From: Pseudomonas chlororaphis
GTDB taxonomy: Bacteria; Pseudomonadota; Gammaproteobacteria; Pseudomonadales; Pseudomonadaceae
Reading direction: 5' to 3'
DNA length: 64,000 nt
Assembly (NCBI GenBank): GCA_001023535.1
Contig: CP011020.1
Location: 2,121,734-2,185,733 of the forward strand
The position numbers were made by a program, and so were the translations under genes. Of this stretch, positions 53,274 to 62,751 are shown piece by piece. The number at the start of each line of letters is the position of its first letter. Within the stretch, counting starts at the first letter, position 1. The notes beneath the pieces are model-generated. The model was not told the DNA's origin and ran no database searches. It saw nothing but the letters and a program-made list of their open reading frames with translations.

Positions 53274-53397
53274 GGATCAAATCTCCTGTTTCCAGGCATG
53301 ACGAAAACCGGGCATCCACGGATGACCGGTCCAGAGGCACTTGGAAAAACACTGGCTCGCGTACGCCACCGGGGCGCACGGGGGAGGATCGTTGCAT
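53266..53397 (-). CDS. possible 43-residue leader ORF overlapping the SDR start
   Basis: ATG 53397-53395 with the ribosome site AGGTGAAG starts a 43-codon frame (MQRSSPVRPGGVREPVFFQ) ending with TGA inside the SDR start codons (53268-53266). Its ribosome site and A-rich leader match those of dgoK. It may be a regulatory leader peptide or a remnant of a lost gene. No homology is recognised. Confidence 0.35.
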   Translation of the reverse strand: MQRSSPVRPGGVREPVFFQVPLDRSSVDARFSSCLETGDLIHG

Positions 53398-53404
53398 CAC
53401 TTCA

Positions 53405-53510
53405 CCTGTCTTGTTTTTTTAGTGTGAGTGCGTCTTGCTGATGGAGCCGACTATAAACCCGGCCGGCCAACAATCTCAATATATATATTTACATCCCATA
53501 TTTTGGGATC
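53405..53510 (-). promoter_or_regulatory. SDR promoter, near-copy of the dgo promoter
   Basis: On the minus strand TTGAGA (53479-53474), 18-nt spacer and TATAGT (53455-53450), with palindrome TCCCA-TATTT-TGGGA at 53494-53508. The element spacing equals that of the dgo promoter, and an A-rich leader (AAAAAAACAAG) and AGGTGAAG ribosome site follow. The palindrome abuts the SMP-30 stop. Confidence 0.65.
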
Positions 53511-54385
53511 TAACCAGCAAACCTCGTACACGCTATCCCTGGCACATCGACCCGCATCGACAGCACGGCACCGTCCAGCGGGTGGCCCAGCGGGCTCGCC
53601 GCGCTGGTGATGTACAGCGTCTTGAGGTCTTCGCCGCCAAACACACAGCTGGTCGGGCGGCTGACAGGCAACTCGATCACCTGGTCGACATGGCCGTCCG
53701 GGTGCAAGCGCAGCAGGCAACTGCCATCCCAGCGCGCGTTCCAGATGTAGCCACGGGCGTCCATTGCCGAACCATCGGGCCCGCCGCGCGGGTGGGGGCC
53801 GAACCAGACCTCGGGCGGCGCCAAGTGGCCTTCGGGGTAGATAAAGTGCCGATACAGCGTGCCGTCGAGGCTGTCGCCGAAGTACACCGTGGTGCCGTCG
53901 GGGCTCCACAGCAACGTATTGGGAATGCCCAGCCCACGTAACAGCGGCATCACCCGGCCGTCGCTACCGACGCGAAACAACCCGCCGGAACGTCGTTCGA
54001 TGGGCAAGTCTTCGCCGGCTTCGCCGATGTTGTTCTGCATGGTGCCGAGCCAGAGCTGGCCCTGGGCATCGCAGCGGGCCTCGTTGGGGCGGTTGCCGGG
54101 CTGGGGATCGGCCATGCACAGCAGCGTCAGGCGCGGTTGCAGCCCAGGCGAGTCGAGGTCCAGCCGATAGACACCGCTGCTCAGGGTCACCAGCGCGTCG
54201 CCATTCTGGGTTGGGATAAAGGCCGAGACATGCTCGGGCATCTGCCAGATCTGCACATTGGCGCCGATCAACCGAAGCGCCTGCTTGCCGGCGATGTCGA
54301 CCCAGTACAACGCCTGGGTCGGTTCATCCCAGAAGGGCCCTTCGCCCAATTGCGCACGGTGTTCCGTCACAGCCTTGCACTTCAT
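53510..54385 (-). CDS. SMP-30/gluconolactonase family sugar lactonase
   Basis: 291 residues, six-bladed propeller. Metal ligands match the family: GEGPFW (Glu, residue 15), GNRPNEARCD (Asn and Asp), IPNTLLWS (Asn, about 154) and GGPDGSAMD (Asp). It opens aldonolactones, such as galactono- or arabinono-lactone, formed by the SDR downstream. It overlaps the GntR gene by 4 bp (ATGA), so the two form a coupled operon with the lactonase second. Confidence 0.88.
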   Translation of the reverse strand: MKCKAVTEHRAQLGEGPFWDEPTQALYWVDIAGKQALRLIGANVQIWQMPEHVSAFIPTQNGDALVTLSSGVYRLDLDSPGLQPRLTLLCMADPQPGNRPNEARCDAQGQLWLGTMQNNIGEAGEDLPIERRSGGLFRVGSDGRVMPLLRGLGIPNTLLWSPDGTTVYFGDSLDGTLYRHFIYPEGHLAPPEVWFGPHPRGGPDGSAMDARGYIWNARWDGSCLLRLHPDGHVDQVIELPVSRPTSCVFGGEDLKTLYITSAASPLGHPLDGAVLSMRVDVPGIACTRFAG

Positions 54386-55128
54386 TGAAATCTCCTGTTC
54401 CCGATGGGTCCGGCGGTCTCCGTGCGACCGGCCATGACATTGGGGTAAAAGCGTTTGATCGCCAGGTCGGCGTTATCGATCAGGGTCATGCAGGCCCACA
54501 CGCCTCGCGCCGCGTCACGGGCGGCGATGGCTTCGGCGATGTCCTTATGGATGGGTAATGTGCGCCGCAGTTCATCCGGGTCGGCGGCCGACACCTCGAA
54601 CGACACGGCCAGCAACGCCCCGAGGGCCGGGACCATCTGTTCGATGAACTGATTATGACTGGCGGCGAGGATGCACTCGTGGAAGAACTGGTCGGCACGG
54701 TTGTAATCGGTGCCGCTGTCCACCGCCCGTTCCAGGGCATGGTAGGCCAGGCGAATCGCCGTCACCTGGTCGGCCGTGGCGCGCTCGCAGGCCCAGCGGA
54801 CCGCCATTGGTTCGATGGTACGACGCAGGTCCAACAGGTCATCGACAAAGTTTTCCGGCAGGCCGCTGCGCGACAACCAGCCGACCACCTGCGGGTCGAA
54901 CAGGTTCCAGCGGCGCACGGGCAATACCCGGGTACCGACTTTCGGCCCGACCTCCAGCATGCCTTTGGCCACCAGGGTCTTGATCGCCTCGCGAATCACC
55001 GTACGGCTGACGCCCAGCTGTTCGCCCAGGTCCGCTTCGACCTTGATGGTTTGCCCAGGCTTGACCTGGCCGGCGGCTATCCAGCCACCCAACCAATCGA
55101 CGGTCGATGCATGAAAACTGCTGGACAT
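54382..55128 (-). CDS. FadR-type GntR family transcriptional regulator
   Basis: 248 residues: an N-terminal winged helix (LGEQLGVSRTVIREAIKTLVAKGMLEV, about 33-60) and a C-terminal FCD domain with the metal-binding residues in DQFFHECILAASHN and PIHKDIAEAI. These regulators respond to small acids, often repressing sugar-acid genes. Its gene is first in the run and its own promoter carries the shared 14-bp motif, so autoregulation and control of araFGH are likely. Confidence 0.9.
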   Translation of the reverse strand: MSSSFHASTVDWLGGWIAAGQVKPGQTIKVEADLGEQLGVSRTVIREAIKTLVAKGMLEVGPKVGTRVLPVRRWNLFDPQVVGWLSRSGLPENFVDDLLDLRRTIEPMAVRWACERATADQVTAIRLAYHALERAVDSGTDYNRADQFFHECILAASHNQFIEQMVPALGALLAVSFEVSAADPDELRRTLPIHKDIAEAIAARDAARGVWACMTLIDNADLAIKRFYPNVMAGRTETAGPIGNRRFQ

Positions 55129-55160
55129 GGAGACCCCGTGGGCTGTTCTTGTGGTGGCCC

Positions 55161-55189
55161 ACGCTAATCATCATACGATTGGGTGTCAA
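55161..55189 (-). promoter_or_regulatory. gntR promoter with embedded operator
   Basis: On the minus strand TTGACA (55189-55184), a 17-nt spacer and TAGCGT (55166-55161). The spacer holds ATCGTATGATGATT, the same 14-bp motif found upstream of araF, placed where a repressor would block RNA polymerase. It lies 33 bp upstream of the gntR start. Confidence 0.6.
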
Positions 55190-55209
55190 TCCGAATCTTG
55201 CACAAAACA

Positions 55210-55301
55210 ATGTGGGAGCGGGCTTGCCCGCGAAGGCGGTAGATCGGCAAACATTGATTTGACTGACTTATCGCCTTCGCGAGCAAGCCCGCTCCCACAG
55301 G
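55210..55301. repeat. REPIN (inverted REP pair)
   Basis: GTGGGAGCGGGCTTGCCCGCG and the inverted CGCGAGCAAGCCCGCTCCCAC flank about 50 bp between the gntR promoter and DUF1285. Confidence 0.85.
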
Positions 55302-55303
55302 AT

Positions 55304-55864
55304 CTAAGGCTCCAGGCCTATCGGGTAGAACTCGCCACCACTCCACACACCCAGCCAGCGCTGCCCATCCATCTCACGACTGACCGCCAATTCCACCAGT
55401 TGGTAAAACACATTGCGGTGGATCAGCGCTTCGAGATTACTGCGCACATGGACGTAGGGCGCGGGTTCCTGGGTTTGAGGATCGATCACCACTCGCATCG
55501 GATGCTCGGGGCCGGCTTCGGTGGTTTCCTCGACATTGGTGGTAAAACGCAGGAGCTGCCCTTCCCCCTCGCCTTCGACGTCCAGGGTCACGGCCACGAA
55601 CGGCGCGTCGTCGACCTGGATGCCGACTTTTTCCACAGGGGTGATCAGGAAATAATCATCGCCGTCGCGGCGGATGATGGTAGAGAACAGTTTGACCATC
55701 GGCTTGCGCCCGATGGGAGTGCCCAGGTAGTACCAGGTGCCGTCCCGGGCGATGCGCATATCGATGTCGCCGCAGAAGTCGGGGTTCCACAAGTGGACCG
55801 GTGGCAGGCCTTTGGTCTTGGGGATCTGCCCCAGCAAGTCATTGGCTTTTTGCGGTCCGCTCAT
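55304..55864 (-). CDS. DUF1285 domain-containing protein
   Basis: 186 residues, soluble, with the family wording [47 protein letters not shown] and a strong VVIDPQT...[25 protein letters not shown] block. Function is unknown in all members known to me. It lies 15 bp after the DUF4823 lipoprotein on the same strand, an association seen in Pseudomonas genomes, so a two-gene operon is likely. Confidence 0.85.
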   Translation of the reverse strand: MSGPQKANDLLGQIPKTKGLPPVHLWNPDFCGDIDMRIARDGTWYYLGTPIGRKPMVKLFSTIIRRDGDDYFLITPVEKVGIQVDDAPFVAVTLDVEGEGEGQLLRFTTNVEETTEAGPEHPMRVVIDPQTQEPAPYVHVRSNLEALIHRNVFYQLVELAVSREMDGQRWLGVWSGGEFYPIGLEP

Positions 55865-55879
55865 GGTGACTCCTCGTGG

Positions 55880-56485
55880 TTACTCGTCGCTCATCCCCAG
55901 CAGGCTGCGGGCATACTCACGCAACGGCGTGGCGATGAGGTCTTGGGGCTGTTTGTCGTGCAACGTCAGTAAACCGCCACGACTCTTGATGCGTGCAGTA
56001 TCAATCAAATACTGGGTGCTGGTCTCGATCAACATGATCTGAATCACACTGGTGTCGACCCCCAGGCGATCCACCGCTTCCTCGTCCGCCCATTCGTCGG
56101 TGTTGCCGATGCGGTTATCCGCCTTGGCGAAACGGGTGTACAGCAGGTAATGAGCGCCGGCGGCGCGGGCTTCGCCCATGGCCTGGTCGAGGCCTTCGGG
56201 GGCGCGGGCGCGACGAACCATGGGGAAGTATTCGATGAAACCGTTGAAGGCCTCCTCGGCCACCACGTTGGGCCGCGGATAAGCGCCACCTGGCGGGGCG
56301 AAGGCTCCCTGGGCGATGAAGATGAACGAGTCCGGCTGAATACGCAGGTTGTTCACCCGACGGCTGTCGCTGTGGTCCAGCAGGCCGGCATCACTCATGT
56401 GGTAACGAACGCCCTCTCCCATGTCGCTGACATTCATGCAGCCGCCAAGCGCCAAAACGGCCAGCAGCAAAACCAGGCTACGCAT
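55880..56485 (-). CDS. DUF4823 lipoprotein
   Basis: 201 residues with lipobox LALGGC (Cys about residue 16). The mature part has FIFIAQGAFAPPGGAYPRPNVVAEEAFNGFIEYFPMVRR and MLIETSTQYLIDTARIKS, matching the DUF4823 type. GGAGG is 5 nt before ATG 56485. It is an outer- or inner-membrane lipoprotein of unknown function, first of a two-gene unit with DUF1285. Confidence 0.85.
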   Translation of the reverse strand: MRSLVLLLAVLALGGCMNVSDMGEGVRYHMSDAGLLDHSDSRRVNNLRIQPDSFIFIAQGAFAPPGGAYPRPNVVAEEAFNGFIEYFPMVRRARAPEGLDQAMGEARAAGAHYLLYTRFAKADNRIGNTDEWADEEAVDRLGVDTSVIQIMLIETSTQYLIDTARIKSRGGLLTLHDKQPQDLIATPLREYARSLLGMSDE

Positions 56486-56586
56486 CCTACCCTCCAAGAA
56501 CCGGTGTCGGAAAACCGGCGAATGGCCGTGGGATGCAGCTTTTGCGCCAGCTCAGGAACTTGTCGGAATTTCAGCCTCGGATATCC

Positions 56587-56614
56587 GTGGCGAGGGAGCA
56601 AGCGCCCTCGCCAC
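56587..56614. repeat. REP palindrome (GTGGCGAGGG type)
   Basis: GTGGCGAGGG and CCCTCGCCAC, a perfect 10-bp stem, directly 3' of moaA; it probably also serves as the moaA 3' end structure. Confidence 0.7.
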
Positions 56615-56622
56615 AACGGCCG

Positions 56623-57591
56623 TCAGCCGCCGATGATTTTCATGATGGTTGCACCGCCGGAAAACGCGACTTCCTGCTTATCCCCCAGCGCCTTGACCAA
56701 CAATCGTTGAAGGGCAGGCAACGCCTGGTGACGGGGTTTGTCGAGCAGGTCGCCGACAAAGTGCCGATTGCTCGACGACAGGCAGCCGTGCAGCCAACCC
56801 GTGGACGACAACCGCAGCCGCGAACAGGTCCGGCAAAACGGCACGCTTTCGTTGGCAATCACGCCGAAATACCCCAGCCCCGGGATCTCGTAGCGCACCG
56901 CCGTGGCGTCCACGGGCGCGTTGGCCTGCAGGTATTCGTATTGGTCGCCGATCAGGCTGAGCAGTTGCTGGAGGCTGACGAACTGCTGCAAGAATGCATT
57001 CGAGTCGCTGGCCAGGTGCCCCATGCGCATCAGCTCGATGAACCGCAGTTCATAGCCGCGCGCCAGGCAGTATTCGAGCAACGGCATCACCTGGTCCAGG
57101 TTCTGCCCGCGCAACGGCACCATGTTGACTTTGATCTTCATCCCGGCGGCCCGGGCCTGCTCCATGCCATCGAGCACGGTCGCCAGGTCACCGCCCCGGG
57201 CGATACTGCGAAACGCCGCGGGATCCAGGGTATCGAGGGAAACGTTGATGCGGCGAATCCCGGCGTCAACCAGTAAGGGCAGCTTTTTCGCCAGCAACTG
57301 GCCATTGGTGGTCAGGCTGATGTCTTCCAGGCCCATCTGCCCCACCGCGGCCATGAATCGCTCAAGCTTCGGACTGACCAACGGCTCGCCACCGGTAATG
57401 CGCAGCCGCTCGATGCCGGCCGCCTCGATCAGGTAGGCCACGCCCCGCGCCATCGCGTCGGCCGACAGTTCATCCTGCGCAGCCACCAGCCGCTTGCCGT
57501 CGGGCACGCAGTAGGTACAGGCGTAATTGCAGGCTGAAGTCAGGCTGATCCGCAGATTGCGGAAACGCCTGCCTTGACGGTCAACGATCAT
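56623..57591 (-). CDS. moaA: GTP 3',8-cyclase MoaA (molybdenum cofactor synthesis)
   Basis: 322 residues, radical SAM enzyme. N-terminal CNYACTYC (C-x3-C-x2-C, residues 21-28) holds the SAM cluster; TGGEPL follows; C-terminal CRTCSRLRLSSTGWLHGC (C-x2-C-x13-C, about 260) holds the second 4Fe-4S. It ends in Gly-Gly, as required for interaction in the active site. It converts GTP to 3',8-cyclo-GTP in the first step of molybdopterin synthesis. It stands alone here, unlinked to other moa genes. Confidence 0.94.
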   Translation of the reverse strand: MIVDRQGRRFRNLRISLTSACNYACTYCVPDGKRLVAAQDELSADAMARGVAYLIEAAGIERLRITGGEPLVSPKLERFMAAVGQMGLEDISLTTNGQLLAKKLPLLVDAGIRRINVSLDTLDPAAFRSIARGGDLATVLDGMEQARAAGMKIKVNMVPLRGQNLDQVMPLLEYCLARGYELRFIELMRMGHLASDSNAFLQQFVSLQQLLSLIGDQYEYLQANAPVDATAVRYEIPGLGYFGVIANESVPFCRTCSRLRLSSTGWLHGCLSSSNRHFVGDLLDKPRHQALPALQRLLVKALGDKQEVAFSGGATIMKIIGG

Positions 57592-57685
57592 GGATCACTC
57601 CGGCGAAAGGATAATGGGGCTGATAAAACTTGACCTAGAAATCAAGTCTGCGCAAGGCCCATGCCTGAGTATATTCCTGGGGCAC

Positions 57686-57711
57686 TGCGCCATGTAAGCG
57701 GACATGGCGCA
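57686..57711. terminator. hairpin 3' of the TetR gene
   Basis: TGCGCCATGT and ACATGGCGCA form a perfect 10-bp stem with a 6-nt loop between the TetR stop (57728) and moaA. There is no T-tract on the minus strand; termination or attenuation is possible. Confidence 0.45.
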
Positions 57712-57727
57712 ATCAGGCAGCTGAATG

Positions 57728-58366
57728 TCAGTTGCTCGGCACGTCCGTATCGCGCTTGCGCTTGTTGCCCATGCGCACGCCGATGTCCATCAGGAACTGG
57801 AAGAAGCCTTCCTGATCTTCCAGCACGTTGCTCCAGAACGGCGAGTGATACAACGCCACCGCGCCATGCACCAGCGCCCAGGCCGCGCAGTAGTGGAAAT
57901 AAGGCGGCACGTCTTCGAGCTTGCCTTCAGTGATCCGACCCTTGATCAACAACGTCAGGCGCTCGAAGTTCGAGGCACGGATCTTGTGCAGCTCCTCGAC
58001 CATTTCCGGCACCTGGTTGCCCTTGACCACCTTCTCTTCCAGGCGATCAAACAGGCGGTAGCGCTGCGGGTCGCGCATGCGGAACTCGAAGTAGGCCCGC
58101 GACAGCGCCTCCTTGTCCTTGTCCACATCGGCCGAATGCAGCAGCTCGTTCAAATCGCGCTCGTAGTCGAGCATCAGGCGCAGGTAGATCTCCGCCTTGG
58201 ATTTGAAATGTTTATAGATCGTGCCTTTGCCGATACCCACGGCATCCGCAATCATCTCGACGGTGACACTGTCTTCACCCTGGTCGAGGAACAACTTGAG
58301 CGCGGTGTCGAGAATTTCCTGCTCGCGGCGGCGAAACTCACGGACCTTACGGGGTTCTTTGTGCAT
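57728..58366 (-). CDS. TetR family transcriptional regulator
   Basis: 212 residues. The helix-turn-helix VTVEMIADAVGIGKGTIYKHFKSKAEIYLRL is at about residues 34-64, followed by an all-helical ligand domain. The N-terminus is basic (MHKEPRKVREFRRREQEIL). Gene order (TetR, RgsA-like sRNA, tatD) matches that around PA2957-PA2959 of P. aeruginosa. The ligand and target are not readable. Confidence 0.9.
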   Translation of the reverse strand: MHKEPRKVREFRRREQEILDTALKLFLDQGEDSVTVEMIADAVGIGKGTIYKHFKSKAEIYLRLMLDYERDLNELLHSADVDKDKEALSRAYFEFRMRDPQRYRLFDRLEEKVVKGNQVPEMVEELHKIRASNFERLTLLIKGRITEGKLEDVPPYFHYCAAWALVHGAVALYHSPFWSNVLEDQEGFFQFLMDIGVRMGNKRKRDTDVPSN

Positions 58367-58624
58367 AAGAAAAAGGTCTGAAGGGTCAAAATTCGAAGCC
58401 GGGTATTATGCCTAACTTACGCAAAAATGCACGGATCATCCGTTCTCGGCCGCAGTTCTTCAGAAAACCGCGCATGCCAGGCTTCCCAGGATTCACCTCG
58501 ATACGCTCTACCTCCCTGGCCGCAGCCACAGTGAGAACCTATCCGAAGCGAGCGTATTCCAAATTTGTTTAAAAACCGTCCGGGCCCGACTGGACGCGTC
58601 GGCATAGTGATCAATACTTCAACT

Positions 58625-58742
58625 GTCGGCGCGACATCTCCCCCAAGTGACGCGCTGATAAAGGTACCAAAGGACCGCGTGCCTTTGTTTTACTCCTAAT
58701 GGTCTTAACCCGGATTCACCCCCCAGAACCCGGGTTTTTTTT
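58625..58742 (+). ncRNA. rgsA: RgsA-like small RNA
   Basis: The 386-bp gap between the TetR gene and tatD has no protein frame but ends in a clear Rho-independent terminator on the plus strand. A possible RpoS-type -10, CAATACTTCAA, lies at about 58612. The expected RNA is about 118 nt, close to the 120 nt of RgsA, an RpoS-dependent sRNA at the same locus in P. aeruginosa (beside tatD). Identification rests on position, size and control elements, since I cannot run a covariance search. The 5' end is approximate. Confidence 0.65.
58707..58742 (+). terminator. terminator of the RgsA-like sRNA
   Basis: AACCCGG and CCGGGTT pair around ATTCACCCCCCAGAAC, followed by TTTTTTTT. Confidence 0.85.
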
Positions 58743-58751
58743 GCATGAAAT

Positions 58752-59546
58752 TCAGGCCTGCGCCGCGCGGACGTGGGCCAGTGGAAACAATTTCTTAAAA
58801 TTCTCCGTGGTCTGCTCGGCGAAACGCTCGTACGACTCGCCACGCAGCATCGCCAGGAACTGCGCCACTTCCCGCACGTATTGCGGCAGGTTGGGCTTGC
58901 CGCGATAGGGAATCGGCGCCAGGTAAGGCGCATCGGTTTCCACCAGCAGGCGGTCGGCCGGCACCTTGCTGGCCACGTCACGCAAGGCATCGGCATTGCG
59001 AAACGTGACGATCCCGGACAAGGAGATGTAATAACCCATGTCCAGCGCAGCCTTGGCCATGTCCCAGTCTTCGGTGAAACAGTGCAGCACTCCGGCCTGA
59101 GGCAGCGCAGCCTCGCGCAGCAAGGCCAGGGTATCGGCCCGGGCACCTCGGGTGTGAATGATCACCGGCTTGCCAGTCTGCCGAGCCGCTTCCAGGTGCA
59201 GGCGGAACGATGCCTGCTGGACGTCGGCGGCTTCGGGCTCGTAGTGGTAGTCCAGGCCGGTCTCGCCAATGGCTACCACCCGTGGATGATCGAGCTCACG
59301 CAGCAGCCAGTCGAGCGCAGGGGCGGCGTCAGGTTGGACATCCAGCGGGTGGACACCGACCGAACAATCGACATCGGCATAACGCTCGGCCAGCGCCTTA
59401 ACGTCGGCGGCGTTGTCGGCGCTGACGCCGATGCACAGGAAATGGCCGACACCTCGCTGGCGGGCGGCGTCCAGGGCGGCATCCAGGGAGCCATCATGGG
59501 CGGCGAGGTCGAGGCGGTCGAGGTGACAATGGGAATCTACAAGCAT
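58752..59546 (-). CDS. tatD: TatD family metal-dependent hydrolase
   Basis: 264 residues, TIM-barrel amidohydrolase. Metal ligands: DSHCHLD (His6, His8), a Glu in IGETGLDYHYE, His in IIHTRGA, His in LHCFTED and Asp in VETDAPYL. Members act as 3'-5' exonucleases or deoxyribonucleases and take part in DNA repair. It is the last gene of the fabF-to-tatD run; the 10-bp gap to the sRNA terminator means the transcript of this run may converge with RgsA. Confidence 0.9.
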   Translation of the reverse strand: MLVDSHCHLDRLDLAAHDGSLDAALDAARQRGVGHFLCIGVSADNAADVKALAERYADVDCSVGVHPLDVQPDAAPALDWLLRELDHPRVVAIGETGLDYHYEPEAADVQQASFRLHLEAARQTGKPVIIHTRGARADTLALLREAALPQAGVLHCFTEDWDMAKAALDMGYYISLSGIVTFRNADALRDVASKVPADRLLVETDAPYLAPIPYRGKPNLPQYVREVAQFLAMLRGESYERFAEQTTENFKKLFPLAHVRAAQA

Positions 59547-59557
59547 AAAGGGCTGGG

Positions 59558-59914
59558 CTACATCGTATGGGTAGGACGGTCGGACTTCAGGGAGCCGGCC
59601 AAGTGGGTTTCGATCTGGTTGCGGGCGCTATTGTCGCCATCGCTGAACTGCACGCCAACACCGGCGGCGCGGTTGCCCTGGGCGCCCTTGGGCGTCATCC
59701 AGATCACCTTGCCGGCGACCGGGATTTTTTCCGCTTCATCCATCAGGCTCAGCAGCATGAACACCTCGTCGCCCAAGCGATAATGCTTGTTCGTGGGAAT
59801 GAACAGGCCGCCATTCTTGATGAAGGGCATGTAGGCAGCGTAGAGCACCGACTTGTCCTTGATGGTGAGGGACAGGATGCCATTGCGTGGGCCGGGACTG
59901 ACAGGTTCGTTCAT
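59558..59914 (-). CDS. pilZ: PilZ domain type IV pilus assembly protein
   Basis: 118 residues, single PilZ domain (ILSLTIKDKSVLYAAYMPFIKNGGLFIPTNKHYRLGDEVFMLL). It matches the PilZ namesake of P. aeruginosa, which lacks the RxxxR c-di-GMP motif and acts with PilB/FimX in pilus assembly; I see no RxxxR here. It sits between holB and tatD, as in Pseudomonas generally, and is presumably co-transcribed. Confidence 0.92.
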   Translation of the reverse strand: MNEPVSPGPRNGILSLTIKDKSVLYAAYMPFIKNGGLFIPTNKHYRLGDEVFMLLSLMDEAEKIPVAGKVIWMTPKGAQGNRAAGVGVQFSDGDNSARNQIETHLAGSLKSDRPTHTM

Positions 59915-59956
59915 GCTGATCTCCGCTGCGATTGAGCTCAGTCTAGGCGGTGTCTG

Positions 59957-61577
<1,621 letters not shown>

Positions 61578-61587
61578 TTAATCAGAG

Positions 61588-62748
61588 TCATTGCGGGCTC
61601 GGCGGCTCGCTGGCATCCGGCCCTGGAGCCGGTTGCTGCGCCGGTACCTGGGGCACGGCTTCGGGTTGTGTGTCGGGCGAGGCCGCCGGAATCGGGGCCT
61701 GCCCGTCCGGCGCGGTCGGGGCCGGGCTGGAACGGTAATCGGCACGGCGCTTGAGCTGGAACTCGCGCACAGCGTTGTTATGCGACTCCAGGTCGTCGGA
61801 GAACACATGGCTGCCGTCGCCTCGGGCGACGAAGTAGAGGCTGTCGCCCGGTGTCGGGTTCAACGCCGCATGAATCGCTTCGCGGCCCACCATCGCAATC
61901 GGCGTGGGCGGCAAACCCGGAATCAGATAGGTGTTGTACGGGTTTTCTTCCTTGAGGTGGGCACGGGTGAGCTTGCCGGTGTAGCGCTCGCCCAGGCCGT
62001 AGATGACCGTGGGATCGGTTTGCAGCAACATGCCCAGGCGCATGCGCCGTACGAATACGCCGGCGATCTGGCCGCGTTCCTGGGGCACCCCGGTTTCCTT
62101 CTCCACCAGCGACGCCATGATCAGCGCCTGATAGGGCTGGGTGTAAGGCACATCGGCGGCACGCTGGGCCCACTCCTTGGCAAGCACGTCTTCCAGCCGG
62201 TCATAGGCTTTGGCCAACAGCTCGACATCCGAGGTACCGCGCACGAAGCGATAAGTGTCGGGGAAGAACCGCCCCTCGGGGAACACGCCGGGATGCCCGA
62301 GGCGCTCCATGACCTGGCTGTCGCTCAGACCGGCAAGGGTCTGCTGCAGCTTGTCGGTCTTGGCCAGCGCTGCACGCACCTGGCGGAAATTCCAGCCTTC
62401 CACGAAGGTCACGCCGTACTGCACCACTTCGCCGCGCTTCCAGACACTGATCAGGCCTTCCATGGTCATGCCCGGCACCATCCGGTACTCACCGGAGTGC
62501 AACGGCTGGTCGGCCAGATTGAAGCGCCAGTAGATGCGCAGCCAGAAAGCGTCCCTGATCAGGCCGTCGGCCTCCAGGCGCTTGAGGGTCCCGGTCGGGG
62601 TGGTCCCGTTGGGTACGTCCAGCATTTCTTCCTGGGTGATGTTCAGCGGCTGTTGCAGCGCCGAATGAATCTTCCAGGCAGAAACGCCCATCAGCAGCCC
62701 TGCCAGAACCAGTCCGGTCTCCAGCAGCAGCAAGAATTTACGTCTCAC
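61588..62748 (-). CDS. mltG: endolytic murein transglycosylase MltG
   Basis: 386 residues. A single N-terminal membrane anchor (LLLLETGLVLAGLLMGVSAW) precedes a LysM-like region and the YceG catalytic domain; the catalytic Glu is in LVEKETGVPQERGQIAGVF (about 215). It cleaves nascent glycan strands in the periplasm, setting their length. The last 45 residues are a Pro/Ala-rich tail (SSPAPTAPDGQAPIPAASPD) not found in E. coli MltG. It lies 3 bp after pabC. Confidence 0.93.
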   Translation of the reverse strand: MRRKFLLLLETGLVLAGLLMGVSAWKIHSALQQPLNITQEEMLDVPNGTTPTGTLKRLEADGLIRDAFWLRIYWRFNLADQPLHSGEYRMVPGMTMEGLISVWKRGEVVQYGVTFVEGWNFRQVRAALAKTDKLQQTLAGLSDSQVMERLGHPGVFPEGRFFPDTYRFVRGTSDVELLAKAYDRLEDVLAKEWAQRAADVPYTQPYQALIMASLVEKETGVPQERGQIAGVFVRRMRLGMLLQTDPTVIYGLGERYTGKLTRAHLKEENPYNTYLIPGLPPTPIAMVGREAIHAALNPTPGDSLYFVARGDGSHVFSDDLESHNNAVREFQLKRRADYRSSPAPTAPDGQAPIPAASPDTQPEAVPQVPAQQPAPGPDASEPPSPQ

Positions 62749-62751
62749 GAA

